Shown here one piece after another: positions 1-8,623 of a stretch of 38,135 bases of DNA. The notes under the pieces were generated by a model. That model saw nothing but the letters and a program-made list of their open reading frames with translations, was not told where the DNA came from and ran no database searches. The translations under genes and the position numbers were made by a program. This DNA comes from Bacteroidia bacterium. Lineage in GTDB: Bacteria > Bacteroidota > Bacteroidia > NS11-12g > UBA9320. The DNA is taken from contig JAFMCI010000017.1 in NCBI GenBank assembly GCA_017857855.1, positions 1 to 38,135 on the forward strand. Direction: 5' to 3'. Numbering within the stretch: the first letter of the stretch is position 1; each line of letters starts with the position of its first letter.

Positions 1-530
1 CCATCCCAGCCAAATGTTAGGTAATAATCTTTCTTTTTCCAAACATAATGATGTATTTGATAATATAAAGCACCCATCCAATGCCTATTATCAAATTCAC
101 CGTAGGTTATGTCTCTATTGTATTCCGAGCTATCATAAAGACCGAATAAGACAAGACTATCATCACTATTCATTTGAATAGCTCCAAAATACATGTATCT
201 GCCACTGTCAAGTAATAAGTTCCAAGTAAAAATTCTGAACCTATTGTCATCTGGACGTAACGCAGATACGGTTTTTAGTGAGTTAAAGTCATAATCAAAT
301 GAATTAGGCACTTTGAGTGCTTCTTTGAGGGTTTGCACAAAATAAAAGCAACTTGTAATACGCTCTGCCTTATCTGTGCCATTTATAATATTATTACTTA
401 AGCCTTCAAGTTGAATCTCAAAGTTACGAATACTATCAACGTATAAAGAATCCATTTCTGCATTCAAATGACGCTGAGCATTTGCACCATAACACCAAAA
501 AATTACGGAAAAAATAAAACCTATACGCAT
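1..530 (-). CDS. partial secreted protein of unknown function (C-terminus outside window)
   Basis: An open frame reads from an ATG at 528-530 leftward off the window edge, about 176 codons without a stop. The N-terminus is a typical Sec signal peptide: a short basic start, a hydrophobic core (IGFIFSVIFWCYG) and a likely cut after ANA-Q. The mature part is acidic and aromatic-rich, with stretches such as FRIFTWNLLLDSGRYMYFGA and, near the edge, YYLTFGWDG. From memory this pattern resembles a widespread uncharacterised secreted protein of Bacteroidetes, but no function is known to me. It lies 52 bases downstream of the thiolase gene on the same strand and could be cotranscribed with it. No promoter-like box was found just upstream. 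Confidence 0.75.
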   Translation of the reverse strand, partial: MRIGFIFSVIFWCYGANAQRHLNAEMDSLYVDSIRNFEIQLEGLSNNIINGTDKAERITSCFYFVQTLKEALKVPNSFDYDFNSLKTVSALRPDDNRFRIFTWNLLLDSGRYMYFGAIQMNSDDSLVLFGLYDSSEYNRDITYGEFDNRHWMGALYYQIHHYVWKKKDYYLTFGWD

Positions 531-582
531 AAATTGTGTAACGGCTTTACATTGATTTTCGTGCCCTTTTGATTGATCAATA

Positions 583-1761
583 CTATATATTTTTTATAAC
601 CATGGCGCTGGCTCCGCCTCCACCATTACAAATCGCTGCCGCTCCTATTGTTCCTTCATTCTGTTTTAGTACATTGATAAGGGTAACCAAGATACGTGCT
701 CCAGAAGCTCCTAATGGATGCCCTAGTGCAACGGCTCCACCATTCACGTTTACTTTGGATGGGTCCAATTCAAGAATTTTATTATTAACCAATGCAACAA
801 CTGAGAATGCTTCATTTAATTCAAATGCATCTACATCAGCTAGACTACATCCTGCTCTTTCTAATGCTATAGGCAATGCTTTGGCTGGTGCTGTTGTAAA
901 GAATTCTGGTTCATGTGCAGCATCAGCAAAGGACAATACCTCAGCAATAGGCGTTAAACCAAGCTCATTCATTTTTTCTTCACTTACCAATATTATACAA
1001 GCAGCACCGTCATTTATGGTACTTGCGTTAGCTGCAGTTACGGTGCCATCACTTCCAAACGCTGGTCTTAGTGAAGGAATTTTATCGAACATGACGTTGG
1101 TGTATTCCTCATCATCATACATAAGAATTGGATCACCTTTACGTTGTGGAATTGGAACGGGAATTATTTCATCTTTAAACTTACCCATTTCAACTGACGC
1201 AGCCGTTTTTTTATATGAATTTATAGCGTACTCATCTTGTTCTTCTCTGCTAATGTTATGAATTTTTGCGGTATTATCAGCCGCAGATCCCATCATATAA
1301 TCATTGTATACGTCCCTCAAACCATCATGTGCCAAACCATCTATAGCCGTAAAATTACCATATTTATACCCTGCTCTTGAGCCTGGCAAGTAATGTGGTA
1401 CTTGACTCATATTTTCCATACCACCAGCTACCACAATGTGGTTATGCCCAAGCATAATAGAAGAAGCTCCAAGTGATACCGATTTCATACCACTTGCACA
1501 CACTTTATTGATAGTAGTACAAGGTGTTGTATTAGGTAGTCCCGCAAAAATAGCTGCTTGCCGAGCTGGCGCTTGTCCAATTCCTGCTTGAAGTACGTTA
1601 CCAAAAAAGACCTCATCTACATCATTAGGTTTAACTCCAGATTTTTCTAAGGCTCCTTCTATAGCAATTGCGCCCAACTTAGGTGCGCTTATTCCGCTTA
1701 ACTTACCATTAAAACTACCCATTGGGGTACGAACTGCTGCTACTATGTATACTCGTTTCAT
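583..1761 (-). CDS. acetyl-CoA C-acetyltransferase (thiolase)
   Basis: A full-length thiolase of 392 residues, the usual length of the family. It joins or cleaves acyl-CoA and acetyl-CoA (acetoacetyl-CoA formation or 3-ketoacyl-CoA thiolysis) in the cytoplasm. The N-terminus has the family start MKRVYIVAAVRTPMG. The nucleophilic cysteine is C88 (in VCASGMKS), the catalytic histidine H348 (GHPLGASG) and the second cysteine C378 (CNGGGGASA), so all active-site residues are present. The sequence does not settle whether it acts in fatty acid or amino acid breakdown or in the synthetic direction. No other beta-oxidation gene is next to it. A promoter-like box lies only six bases before the ATG. 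Confidence 0.96.
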   Translation of the reverse strand: MKRVYIVAAVRTPMGSFNGKLSGISAPKLGAIAIEGALEKSGVKPNDVDEVFFGNVLQAGIGQAPARQAAIFAGLPNTTPCTTINKVCASGMKSVSLGASSIMLGHNHIVVAGGMENMSQVPHYLPGSRAGYKYGNFTAIDGLAHDGLRDVYNDYMMGSAADNTAKIHNISREEQDEYAINSYKKTAASVEMGKFKDEIIPVPIPQRKGDPILMYDDEEYTNVMFDKIPSLRPAFGSDGTVTAANASTINDGAACIILVSEEKMNELGLTPIAEVLSFADAAHEPEFFTTAPAKALPIALERAGCSLADVDAFELNEAFSVVALVNNKILELDPSKVNVNGGAVALGHPLGASGARILVTLINVLKQNEGTIGAAAICNGGGGASAMVIKNI

Positions 1762-1767
1762 TCTGCA

Positions 1768-1775
1768 CGAAAATA
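1768..1775 (-). promoter_or_regulatory. candidate -7 box (TATTTTCG) for the thiolase
   Basis: On the minus strand the octamer TATTTTCG differs from the Bacteroidetes -7 consensus TAnnTTTG at one base. The same octamer precedes the gene starting at 3052 and coxB. It ends six bases before the ATG, so a transcript would start at or almost at the start codon. No clear -33 TTTG was found. Confidence 0.4.
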
Positions 1776-1807
1776 GACTTTTGAAGTCATATCCCCATGT
1801 ATGTCAA

Positions 1808-3052
1808 TTAAAACAATTGTTGTTTAAATCCTATGCGAAGCCCCGTAGCGTATTGATTTTGAGAGATTGGAGAGGGCTTTTTTAGGGTGGAATTTAAAGT
1901 GTATTTAAATTGTGGGTTGATAAATAATTCCAGACGCTCACCTACATATTGACTAAGGGTAATACCTACCTCACTACCTATTCCAAATTTAGTAAAGATT
2001 TCTTCTTTTCTATTAAGCCAATAATAGTAATCTGTCTCAAAATCATAAACCAACGCATTTACGTGGTCCATTTTTTGAAAGTTTAAACCTAAATCCATAG
2101 TTAATCTTGACTTTTCAAAAGACCTTAGATTAATATTTAATCCTACCGGAATTTCTATAAATGAATAACTATTGGTGTAAGGGATATTGTTCTCTCTATT
2201 TTGCGGATCGAAACGCTCATAGAGTGGGCACGTCCCCATAAATTTTGCCGTTTCATAATTCGGATTTTTGAGATCAGCTGTCCTCACCAATATTTGTTCG
2301 CCATAGTTAGCATAATGCAATCCTGAAAAAACACTAATCTTATCGTTTAGTATTCTCCCTACGTCAATACCTATGGTATAAGAAGTAATAGGCTTATCTG
2401 TTTGATTACGTGAAGTTTCAGTAAGACCAAAGGTATAAACATGCTCATCATCTTGAGCCATACCCGCTACCTGAGATGCATCATAACTAAAGGTTCTATA
2501 ATTGAGTGTAGGTGTAAAGCTAATACCGACATACCATTTACCTTCTTTAGGTAACATATCTGGATTTATCAGATAGTCACTCTCTATCTTGGCATAATAT
2601 TTTTGTAACTGCTTACTTTGAATCAAGGAGCTAATATTCACATTGTCAATTAAAGTAAGGTTAAACAATTCCTTAGCATAAGTAGAATTTGCTTTTACTT
2701 CTATATTGTCAGCAGGCTGTAATGTAGTTCTTTTAGCGGGCAAAGCAGATATAACTTGTTTTTTAAGATTGTCAATCAGGCTTGAACTTTGGTCTAGAAG
2801 AGAAGGTCCTACAAGATTCGGTTTAGGCATTATAACCGTTTGCGACTTTTTCAGTTCTTTAGCGGCATTCTCTGTATGCCATAGTTTACCAATATGAAAA
2901 TCAAAATCACGGAATGATTTACCTGTTACTAAGCTGTAAGTTTGAAAGAATAACAAAGCAATACCAAGCATTACTGCTGGCACTACAGCCCAATAAACCA
3001 ACTTTGACTTACCGTTTACTATTTTTTTGATATTACTTAGACCGACAAACAC
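1808..3052 (-). CDS. envelope protein with N-terminal membrane anchor and C-terminal beta-barrel-like domain
   Basis: A 414-residue protein. Residues 1-18 are basic and presumably cytoplasmic. Residues about 19-42 form one strongly hydrophobic helix (YWAVVPAVMLGIALLFFQTY). A low-complexity linker runs to about residue 165. From there to the end, alternating aromatic and polar strands (WYVGISFTPTLNYR, ISVFSGLHYANYGEQ, FIEIPVGLNINLR, ATGLRIGFKQQLF at the C-terminus) resemble the PorT/OMP_b-brl type of outer membrane beta-barrel domain. Similar proteins in Bacteroidetes have an N-terminal helix in place of a cleavable signal, some next to sigma factor genes; none is visible here. The function is unknown. 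It has its own promoter-like box and is monocistronic or followed by the thiolase. Confidence 0.8.
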   Translation of the reverse strand: MFVGLSNIKKIVNGKSKLVYWAVVPAVMLGIALLFFQTYSLVTGKSFRDFDFHIGKLWHTENAAKELKKSQTVIMPKPNLVGPSLLDQSSSLIDNLKKQVISALPAKRTTLQPADNIEVKANSTYAKELFNLTLIDNVNISSLIQSKQLQKYYAKIESDYLINPDMLPKEGKWYVGISFTPTLNYRTFSYDASQVAGMAQDDEHVYTFGLTETSRNQTDKPITSYTIGIDVGRILNDKISVFSGLHYANYGEQILVRTADLKNPNYETAKFMGTCPLYERFDPQNRENNIPYTNSYSFIEIPVGLNINLRSFEKSRLTMDLGLNFQKMDHVNALVYDFETDYYYWLNRKEEIFTKFGIGSEVGITLSQYVGERLELFINPQFKYTLNSTLKKPSPISQNQYATGLRIGFKQQLF

Positions 3053-3067
3053 ACTTATTATTGGCTA

Positions 3068-3075
3068 CGAAAATA
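3068..3075 (-). promoter_or_regulatory. candidate -7 box (TATTTTCG) for the anchored barrel-like protein
   Basis: The minus-strand octamer TATTTTCG lies 15 bases before the ATG at 3052. It is identical to the boxes before the thiolase and coxB and one base off the TAnnTTTG consensus. The short leader leaves little room for other signals. Confidence 0.4.
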
Positions 3076-3147
3076 GAAGAATATGTCATTATTGATCCAG
3101 AGTTAAAAATGGTTTTACGGAAAAATGAGAATCCGAACCCTTTTAAA

Positions 3148-3777
3148 TCAAGGTTGAAGTCTTTTTATACTCCAACTATTATTCTCAAAACAATAAAGAA
3201 TGCGGTCATGCAACCGATTTTCTCTTCCCTGCCAAAATTCAATTTCTACAGGTTTTATCTCATATCCTCCCCAGTGATTTGGCTTAGGAATTACTTCATT
3301 TTTGAACTTTTGAAGGTAGAAATCTAACTTAGCATCCAAATCTTCTCGGGATGCTATCTCGCTGCTCTGCTCAGAAACCCAAGCTCCTATTTGGCTTCCT
3401 TTAGGTCTTGAATCAAAATATTCGCTGGATTCTTGTTCACTTATTTTAGATGCTTTTCCTCTAACAATAACTTGTCTCTCTTGGGCAATCCACGGAAATA
3501 GAATCGTACAATTTACATTTTTTTCAAGCTGAATGCCTTTGTGACTGCTGTAGTTGGTAAAGAAGACAAAATGACTTTCTCTCAAATCTTTAAGCAGCAC
3601 AACTCTAGAATCTACCGCATTATTATGAACCGTAGAAAGCACCATAGCATTCGCCTCTGCAATTAGAGGCTCTGCAACTGCCGCTGCAAACCACTCTTCA
3701 AATAAGGTAAAAGGTTGAGAAGGTAAATTCGCTTCAAGTAAAGCGTCCTTTGTGTAATTTTTTCGAAGGTCTTTCAC
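3148..3777 (-). CDS. pdxH: pyridoxamine/pyridoxine 5'-phosphate oxidase
   Basis: A 209-residue protein of normal PdxH length. It oxidises pyridoxamine or pyridoxine 5'-phosphate to pyridoxal phosphate with bound FMN, as a cytoplasmic dimer. Family marks are the N-terminal MKDLRKNYTKDALLE, the FMN-contact region with SRVVLLKD, and the C-terminal substrate-binding motif FWQGRENRLHDR (FWQGR at 181-185, RLHDR at 188-192). The start codon is GTG. It overlaps the ffh stop by one base (TAGTG), so the two genes are almost certainly cotranscribed and probably translationally coupled. The functional link to ffh is not obvious. Downstream, a possible weak stem (GGTT-CGGA/TCCG-AACC, 3111-3139) may end the transcript. 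Confidence 0.97.
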   Translation of the reverse strand: MKDLRKNYTKDALLEANLPSQPFTLFEEWFAAAVAEPLIAEANAMVLSTVHNNAVDSRVVLLKDLRESHFVFFTNYSSHKGIQLEKNVNCTILFPWIAQERQVIVRGKASKISEQESSEYFDSRPKGSQIGAWVSEQSSEIASREDLDAKLDFYLQKFKNEVIPKPNHWGGYEIKPVEIEFWQGRENRLHDRILYCFENNSWSIKRLQP

Positions 3778-5096
3778 TAGCGTCTGAATGGCATTTTTGC
3801 AGGTCTGCCTCCCCCATTATTCATCATCTTCATCATTTTGCGCATTTCATCAAACTGCTTAATCAGTTTATTTACTTCGGTAACAGAGGTGCCACTACCC
3901 TTTGCAATGCGTGTTTTTCTACTGCCGTCTAATGTCTCAGGATTTTGTCTTTCATACGAAGTCATACTTTGTATAATAGCTTCAATACCTTTAAAACTAT
4001 CATCATCTATATCAATATCTTTAATCGCCTTTCCTACACCTGGTATCATCGCCATAAGATCTTTGATATTCCCCATCTTTTTTATTTGATTCAACTGCTT
4101 CAAAAAATCCTCAAAATCAAATTGATTTTTTCGCATTTTCTTTTGAAGCTTAGCTGCTTCCTCCGCATCAAATGTATTCTGTGCTCGTTCTACAAATGAA
4201 ACGATATCACCCATACCCAGAATTCGACTCGCCATTCTGTCTGGATAGAAAACATCTAATGCATCTAATTTTTCACCTGTACTTACAAATTTGATGGGCT
4301 TATTTACAATAGATTTAATAGAAATGGCGGCACCACCTCTAGTGTCACCATCCATTTTAGTTAAAACTACTCCGTCAAAATCCAACTTATCATTGAATGC
4401 TTTTGCAGTATTAACAGCATCTTGACCCGTCATGGCATCCACCACAAAAAGTATTTCTTGTGGTTTTAGCTCAGATTTAAGATTACTTATTTCTGTCATC
4501 ATTGCCTCATCTATACTTAAACGACCAGCAGTGTCAATAATAACCACATTGTGCTGATTCGCTTTAGCATGCTTAATCGCATCTTGAGCAATACTTACTG
4601 GATTTTTATTTTCTTCGTTCGCAAATACACTTACCCCGACTTGCTCACCTAATACTTTGATTTGATTTATAGCTGCAGGTCTGTATACATCGCAAGCTAC
4701 CAATAATGGATTTTTGCCCTTTGATTTAAGGTGACTAGCCAACTTTCCCGAAAAAGTAGTTTTTCCCGAACCTTGTAATCCAGCAATTAATATGATAGCT
4801 GGACTGCCTGTTAAGTTGATAGGTTTAGACTCTCCACCCAAAAGCAGCACAAGTTCATCATTTACAATTTTTGTTAATAGTTGGCCAGGCGCTACGCTTG
4901 TTAATACATCTGCTCCTATCGCCTTATCTTTTACTGTATTGGTAAAATCTTTGGCTATTTTGAAACTAACGTCAGCATCTACTAAGGCACGTCTGATCTC
5001 TTTTACCGTTTCGGCTATATTTAGCTCAGTAAGTTTTGAATGACCTTTCAGGGTTTGAAATGCTTTGTCTAGACGGGATGATAAATTTTCGAACAT
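3777..5096 (-). CDS. ffh: signal recognition particle protein Ffh (SRP54)
   Basis: A 439-residue SRP GTPase that binds signal sequences of nascent membrane and secreted proteins together with 4.5S RNA and delivers ribosomes to FtsY. The N domain is followed by the G domain with the P-loop GLQGSGKTT (106-114), DTAGR (188-192) and [10 protein letters not shown] (246-255). The methionine-rich M domain follows, ending in [19 protein letters not shown]. All nucleotide-binding motifs are intact. It is the first gene of a two-gene unit with pdxH. A promoter-like box (TAAATTTG) lies 19 bases before the ATG. No gene for 4.5S RNA was recognised in the window. Confidence 0.98.
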   Translation of the reverse strand: MFENLSSRLDKAFQTLKGHSKLTELNIAETVKEIRRALVDADVSFKIAKDFTNTVKDKAIGADVLTSVAPGQLLTKIVNDELVLLLGGESKPINLTGSPAIILIAGLQGSGKTTFSGKLASHLKSKGKNPLLVACDVYRPAAINQIKVLGEQVGVSVFANEENKNPVSIAQDAIKHAKANQHNVVIIDTAGRLSIDEAMMTEISNLKSELKPQEILFVVDAMTGQDAVNTAKAFNDKLDFDGVVLTKMDGDTRGGAAISIKSIVNKPIKFVSTGEKLDALDVFYPDRMASRILGMGDIVSFVERAQNTFDAEEAAKLQKKMRKNQFDFEDFLKQLNQIKKMGNIKDLMAMIPGVGKAIKDIDIDDDSFKGIEAIIQSMTSYERQNPETLDGSRKTRIAKGSGTSVTEVNKLIKQFDEMRKMMKMMNNGGGRPAKMPFRR

Positions 5097-5115
5097 GCTT
5101 TATTAAAGTGTGGCG

Positions 5116-5123
5116 CAAATTTA
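5116..5123 (-). promoter_or_regulatory. candidate -7 box (TAAATTTG) for ffh-pdxH
   Basis: The minus-strand octamer matches the Bacteroidetes -7 consensus TAnnTTTG exactly and lies 19 bases before the ffh ATG. No exact -33 TTTG is present at the usual distance. Confidence 0.5.
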
Positions 5124-5229
5124 CCTAAAAAAGAACTTGGACAGAATATAACATTCAAATTGTTCCTGTTTTGGATTTAGTATCCCAATTCTTCTCACTT
5201 TTTAAATGATTAAAGTCCTTGATTTATAA

Positions 5230-5237
5230 TATTTTTG
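5230..5237 (+). promoter_or_regulatory. candidate -7 box (TATTTTTG) for the TPR lipoprotein
   Basis: An exact TAnnTTTG match 12 bases before the ATG at 5250. The in-frame TTG at 5235 lies inside this box. This argues that translation starts at 5250 and not at the longer frame start. Confidence 0.5.
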
Positions 5238-5249
5238 CCTTTAGAAATA

Positions 5250-5954
5250 ATGAAATATTTAGTCTTTTTATCCGTAATCTTTATTGCCGCATGTACATCT
5301 AAGTCTGACCGCCTCAAAGAAGCTGAAGCTTTTTATGCACTTGCTTTAGAAAACAAAGATCCTTCTTTGGCTCGAGTGGCGCTATGCCAGATCATGCTCA
5401 TTGATTCTAATATCCCCGCATACCAAGACTCCTTAGCAAGACTCTACATTGCGTCAAGCAACTTTGAAACAGGTTTGAGATACGCCGAAAAAGTATGTAA
5501 GAATGGCCCTTGTGAGAACATCCTAAAAGAAAATATGGCAGCAGCCTATCAACAACTTGGCAAGAATGATGAAGCCGAGAAATTAATTCAAGGTTTAATC
5601 GCTGACACAAAAGAAAATAAATACTTGTTCCAACAATTACTGATTTATTTTAACGCTGGAAAGACTACCTCGTTTGACAGTTTAAGTAGTGCTATGCTTC
5701 AACAAATAGAAACCGATTCGAGTATGGCTAAAACTATCGTACCCATAGTAGCTCCATCGTCTGGCGGAGATCAGATGGTTCCTATTAAAGCAGCAGTTTA
5801 TTTTCTAATTGGAAATAATGCACTGAATACTACACGTGACATTAATAAAGGAGTAGAATACATGCAGCGTAGTTTAAAAGAATTCGCTCCCTTTGAAATG
5901 CCTCGCTATGTTTTACAACAAGTAGAACAATTAATGGCCCAGCAAGGGCGCTAA
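5250..5954 (+). CDS. TPR-containing lipoprotein
   Basis: A 234-residue protein starting MKYLVFLSVIFIAACTSK, a lipoprotein signal with lipobox IAAC. The mature protein should be lipid-anchored in the cell envelope. The rest is helical, with tetratricopeptide-like pairs: a conserved-looking unit at about residues 64-117 (LARLYIASSNFETGLRYAEK, then AAAYQQLGKNDEAEKLIQ) and a final unit near 175-215 (AVYFLIGNNALNTTRDINKG). TPR proteins scaffold protein contacts; the partner is unknown. The ATG at 5250 is chosen because it gives a clean signal peptide, while a TTG 15 bases upstream sits in the promoter-like box. It is a single gene converging on the cobalamin adenosyltransferase gene, with five bases between them. 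Confidence 0.85.
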   Translation: MKYLVFLSVIFIAACTSKSDRLKEAEAFYALALENKDPSLARVALCQIMLIDSNIPAYQDSLARLYIASSNFETGLRYAEKVCKNGPCENILKENMAAAYQQLGKNDEAEKLIQGLIADTKENKYLFQQLLIYFNAGKTTSFDSLSSAMLQQIETDSSMAKTIVPIVAPSSGGDQMVPIKAAVYFLIGNNALNTTRDINKGVEYMQRSLKEFAPFEMPRYVLQQVEQLMAQQGR

Positions 5955-5957
5955 GCC

Positions 5958-5981
5958 AGTTATTTCTTTTGCCAAATAACT
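5958..5981. terminator. possible bidirectional stem-loop between convergent genes
   Basis: AGTTATTT (5958-5965) and AAATAACT (5974-5981) form a perfect 8-bp inverted repeat with an 8-base loop, spanning the five-base gap and the 3' end of the minus-strand gene. It is AT-rich and thus a weak stem. The position between convergent genes is the main support. Confidence 0.3.
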
Positions 5982-6490
5982 TCTTGTTTGCCGTCTAAGC
6001 GAAGGTACTCTCTGCTGAGTACAAATAAATAATCACTTAGTCTATTCAGAAATCGTATGTGAATGAGATATTCATCATTTTCGAGCGTCACCACTCTTCG
6101 CTCGGCACGACGGCAGATACATCGGGCTAAGTGGGTATGAGCACTTAACACATTACCTCCGGGTAATATAAAGTTTTTGAGTCTGGGCAATCCTTCGTTT
6201 AAGCGATCTATCTCTTTCTCAATTAGTAAAATATCCTCTTCTGAAACAGTTGGTAATTCAAAATCCAGATTCCCTTCCGAAGCTAAGACACTTCCTATAT
6301 TGAATAATTTGTGTTGTATGTCTTGCAAAAAGTCCACATAAACGGTATCTTCCCCTGCAACTATACCAATTGCTGAGTTCAACTCATCAACAGTGCCGTA
6401 AGCTTCGATTTGTGCATTATCTTTACTTACTCGTGTTCCTCCCACTAAAGATGTTTGTCCTTTATCCCCTGTTTTGGTATAAATCTTCAC
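5960..6490 (-). CDS. PduO-type cob(I)alamin adenosyltransferase
   Basis: A 176-residue protein that transfers adenosyl from ATP to cob(I)alamin, making coenzyme B12. The ATP-binding N-terminal motif TKTGDKGQTSL is at 5-15, followed by RVSKDNAQIEAYGTVDELNS. The corrinoid/ATP helix motif RRAERR is at 127-132, and NRLSDYLFVLSR at 149-160. All are standard for the PduO/MMAB family, and the length is typical. It is the last gene of the minus-strand operon, 19 bases after the ABC ATPase. No B12 enzyme (methylmalonyl-CoA mutase, ribonucleotide reductase class II, etc.) lies in the window, so its client is elsewhere on the chromosome. Confidence 0.95.
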   Translation of the reverse strand: MKIYTKTGDKGQTSLVGGTRVSKDNAQIEAYGTVDELNSAIGIVAGEDTVYVDFLQDIQHKLFNIGSVLASEGNLDFELPTVSEEDILLIEKEIDRLNEGLPRLKNFILPGGNVLSAHTHLARCICRRAERRVVTLENDEYLIHIRFLNRLSDYLFVLSREYLRLDGKQEVIWQKK

Positions 6491-6509
6491 TATGTTTTCT
6501 TATTTTAAT

Positions 6510-7193
6510 TTAGATAACACTTAACTGGCTTGCAAGTTTGCCATCACGCATACGAATTGTTCTTTTTGCATATTGCGCAATATCTTCTTCGTGTGTAACC
6601 ATAACTACTGTATTGCCTTCATCATGTATTGCTTGAAATAAGTGCATGATTTCAGCACTACTTTTACTATCCAAATTTCCCGTCGGCTCATCTGCTAAAA
6701 CGATACTTGGATTGTTTATTAATGCTCGAGCTATGGCCACACGTTGACGTTGTCCGCCACTTAATTCATTTGGTTTATGGTCACCTCTATCGCCAAGTCC
6801 CACTTTTTCAAGGACAGCTTGCGCTCTTTCTAGTCGTTCTTTTTTGGCTACGCCGGCATACACAAGCGGCAATGCAACATTTTCCAATGCTGAAGTTCGT
6901 GGCAATAAATTAAATGACTGAAATACAAATCCTATTTCCACGTTTCTCACATTGGCTAATTCGTCGTCAGTCATCCCGCTCACATCTTGTCCGTTTAATA
7001 AATAGATACCAGAAGTGGGAGAATCCAAACAACCAATTACATTCATAAGCGTGGATTTCCCAGAACCAGACGGTCCCATTAATGCAACATACTCTCCCTT
7101 TTCGATATTACACTCTAATCCGTTTAAGGCATTAATAGTGGTGGTACCCATTTGATATTTTTTGAAGATATTCTGTAACTCTATAAGCGCCAT
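6510..7193 (-). CDS. ABC transporter ATPase, LolD/MacB type
   Basis: A 227-residue ATPase of the family that powers LolCDE lipoprotein release, MacB-type efflux and FtsEX-like mechanotransmission. Walker A is GPSGSGKST (40-48), the Q-loop FQSFNLLP is near 91-98, the signature LSGGQ at 144-148, Walker B IVLADEP at 164-170, and the H-loop VMVTHEE follows. All catalytic residues are present. The usual partner permease (FtsX/MacB fold) is not adjacent, so the partner must be encoded elsewhere. The ATG overlaps the gatC stop by one base (TAATG). In Bacteroidetes such ATPases are often separated from their permeases, so the substrate cannot be named. Confidence 0.94.
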   Translation of the reverse strand: MALIELQNIFKKYQMGTTTINALNGLECNIEKGEYVALMGPSGSGKSTLMNVIGCLDSPTSGIYLLNGQDVSGMTDDELANVRNVEIGFVFQSFNLLPRTSALENVALPLVYAGVAKKERLERAQAVLEKVGLGDRGDHKPNELSGGQRQRVAIARALINNPSIVLADEPTGNLDSKSSAEIMHLFQAIHDEGNTVVMVTHEEDIAQYAKRTIRMRDGKLASQLSVI

Positions 7194-7483
7194 TATTTTG
7201 TGATTACTTTAGGAACTTTAAAATAATCAGAATCAGCAGATGGTGCATTTTTTAACGCATCATTTTTAGTCATGCCTACCTCAGCCAAATCTTCTCTTAG
7301 TATATTTTGTTCGTTATTTAAATAGATTAAAGGTTCAACACCCTCTGTATTTACTTCACGAAGTTTATCACAAAAGACAATAATGCGACCTAAATCTGCT
7401 TTTATTGCTTCTTTATCTTCCACATTAAATTCTAAACGGGAAAGGTGCGCCAAATCAGCTATTTTTTTATCATCTATTATCAT
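7193..7483 (-). CDS. gatC: aspartyl/glutamyl-tRNA amidotransferase subunit C
   Basis: A 96-residue protein, the small subunit that holds GatA and GatB together in the GatCAB complex, which amidates misacylated Glu-tRNA(Gln) and/or Asp-tRNA(Asn). Family marks are the N-terminal [12 protein letters not shown], the middle [11 protein letters not shown] and the C-terminal YFKVPKVI. GatA and GatB are not in this window, so the complex is encoded at scattered loci. It overlaps plsC by four bases (ATGA) and the downstream ATPase by one base, so all are one transcript. Confidence 0.95.
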   Translation of the reverse strand: MIIDDKKIADLAHLSRLEFNVEDKEAIKADLGRIIVFCDKLREVNTEGVEPLIYLNNEQNILREDLAEVGMTKNDALKNAPSADSDYFKVPKVITK

Positions 7484-8220
7484 AAACCATTCATTTCTTT
7501 AAACTTTGCTTCAATAATACCATACACTTGCTCGGCAAGTACTAATTCATCTCCCGATTTTAGATTTTCGGTAGGAATAGGTCGATGAATATGCATTCTC
7601 ATGCGTCCTGGTGTACCGGCAGGTATCCATTCACCACAAGGGAGTCTTTTCCAATTATCTGGCAAGGTAACCGGAACGACCTCAATACCATGCTCTATGG
7701 CCATTTTAAATGGTCCTAGTTTAAAATCTCTCATTTTGGGCACTTGTGGGCCAATGCCTCCTTCAGGAAAATTAAGCAGGCTAATTCCTGATTTTAATTT
7801 TTTGTTCGCCAAATAATAGGCGCGTTTTGCTCCTTCTTTAGAAGATCTATCCACTGGCATATCTAGCGTTCTAAAGAAAATGCCAAATAAAGGTATTCGC
7901 GATAATTCCTTTTTAGCCATAAAACTAAAAAAATAAGGCATTTGCGTATTTACCGAGACAATGTCAAAATAGGAGAAATGATTTGGCGTAAAAATATACG
8001 TTTTATCCAATTTCAATTCTTCATCCTTGGTTGTTTTGCCATAGAGCCCTGTTACAGCCATTAGCATTCTTCCCCAAAATCTACGCAATTTGTGGGCTTG
8101 TGGATACCATTTTGGCTTGGACAATAACACCACAAACAAGGGATATAGCACTAAGAATATCAGGATAAACCATATAAAAAAATAGATAGACCAAATATAT
8201 CGAGGCAGCTTGCTTATCAC
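7480..8220 (-). CDS. 1-acyl-sn-glycerol-3-phosphate acyltransferase (PlsC-type)
   Basis: A 246-residue membrane acyltransferase of phospholipid or related lipid synthesis. A long hydrophobic helix lies at about 8-34. Motif I is NHFSYFD (H81 and D86, the catalytic H-x4-D). The acceptor-phosphate motif is FPEGG (151-155), where the family more often has FPEGT. The VPVTLPDNW stretch is the last conserved block. The start codon is GTG at 8220, which overlaps the upstream stop in a GTGA tetramer. The change in the FPEGT motif may mean another acyl acceptor than lysophosphatidate. Confidence 0.9.
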   Translation of the reverse strand: MISKLPRYIWSIYFFIWFILIFLVLYPLFVVLLSKPKWYPQAHKLRRFWGRMLMAVTGLYGKTTKDEELKLDKTYIFTPNHFSYFDIVSVNTQMPYFFSFMAKKELSRIPLFGIFFRTLDMPVDRSSKEGAKRAYYLANKKLKSGISLLNFPEGGIGPQVPKMRDFKLGPFKMAIEHGIEVVPVTLPDNWKRLPCGEWIPAGTPGRMRMHIHRPIPTENLKSGDELVLAEQVYGIIEAKFKEMNGL

Positions 8221-8621
8221 CCTTTAAGGTATTCTGAAAGTTTATGTACTTGTACATTTAAAAAATCAGCGAGAAGTTTTTCTGCCATCATTTTCATCAT
8301 AAAATTCAGATCAGCATTAATAATCGCTTCTACTTCTGAGGTGTTTTCATCTACGAAAACTATATTCCATTGTATGTCAAATTTAAACGGCACCTTATTT
8401 TGCGGTACCATTACTATTTTAGTTGGGCTAGTTCTTTCCGTTATGGCGAGCTCTACAACTCCTATTCCTTCAATATCTAGTTTAGCTGTATCGGTTGTCG
8501 CCTCAAATGACCGAACCTTACTTGGCATAAGCACCTGGTAATTTGCGGGCACAGACAAGTAGTCAAATACTTCGATACTTGCCTTACTTATCGTGGATTT
8601 ATTACTTTTTATTTCTACCAT
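8217..8621 (-). CDS. SRPBCC-family (START-like) protein of unknown ligand
   Basis: A 134-residue cytoplasmic protein. Its order of strands and helices, from the N-terminal KSTISKASIEVFDYLSVPAN through repeated strands (AKLDIEGIGVVELAITE, FKFDIQWNIVFV) to a long C-terminal helix (MAEKLLADFLNVQVHKLSEY), fits the SRPBCC/START fold that encloses hydrophobic ligands. No catalytic residues are evident. It lies directly before the acyltransferase with a four-base overlap, so a role with lipids or in handling a hydrophobic molecule is a reasonable guess, not shown. Confidence 0.75.
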   Translation of the reverse strand: MVEIKSNKSTISKASIEVFDYLSVPANYQVLMPSKVRSFEATTDTAKLDIEGIGVVELAITERTSPTKIVMVPQNKVPFKFDIQWNIVFVDENTSEVEAIINADLNFMMKMMAEKLLADFLNVQVHKLSEYLKG

Positions 8622-8623
8622 TT

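Noticed and set aside
569-1261. 230-codon open frame on the plus strand
   Set aside because: It lies antisense to the thiolase gene, which has a complete active site. The translated product is low in complexity and shows no domain.
3061-3327. 88-codon plus-strand frame beginning in the gap before pdxH
   Set aside because: It runs mostly antisense to the end of pdxH and has no recognisable feature or promoter.
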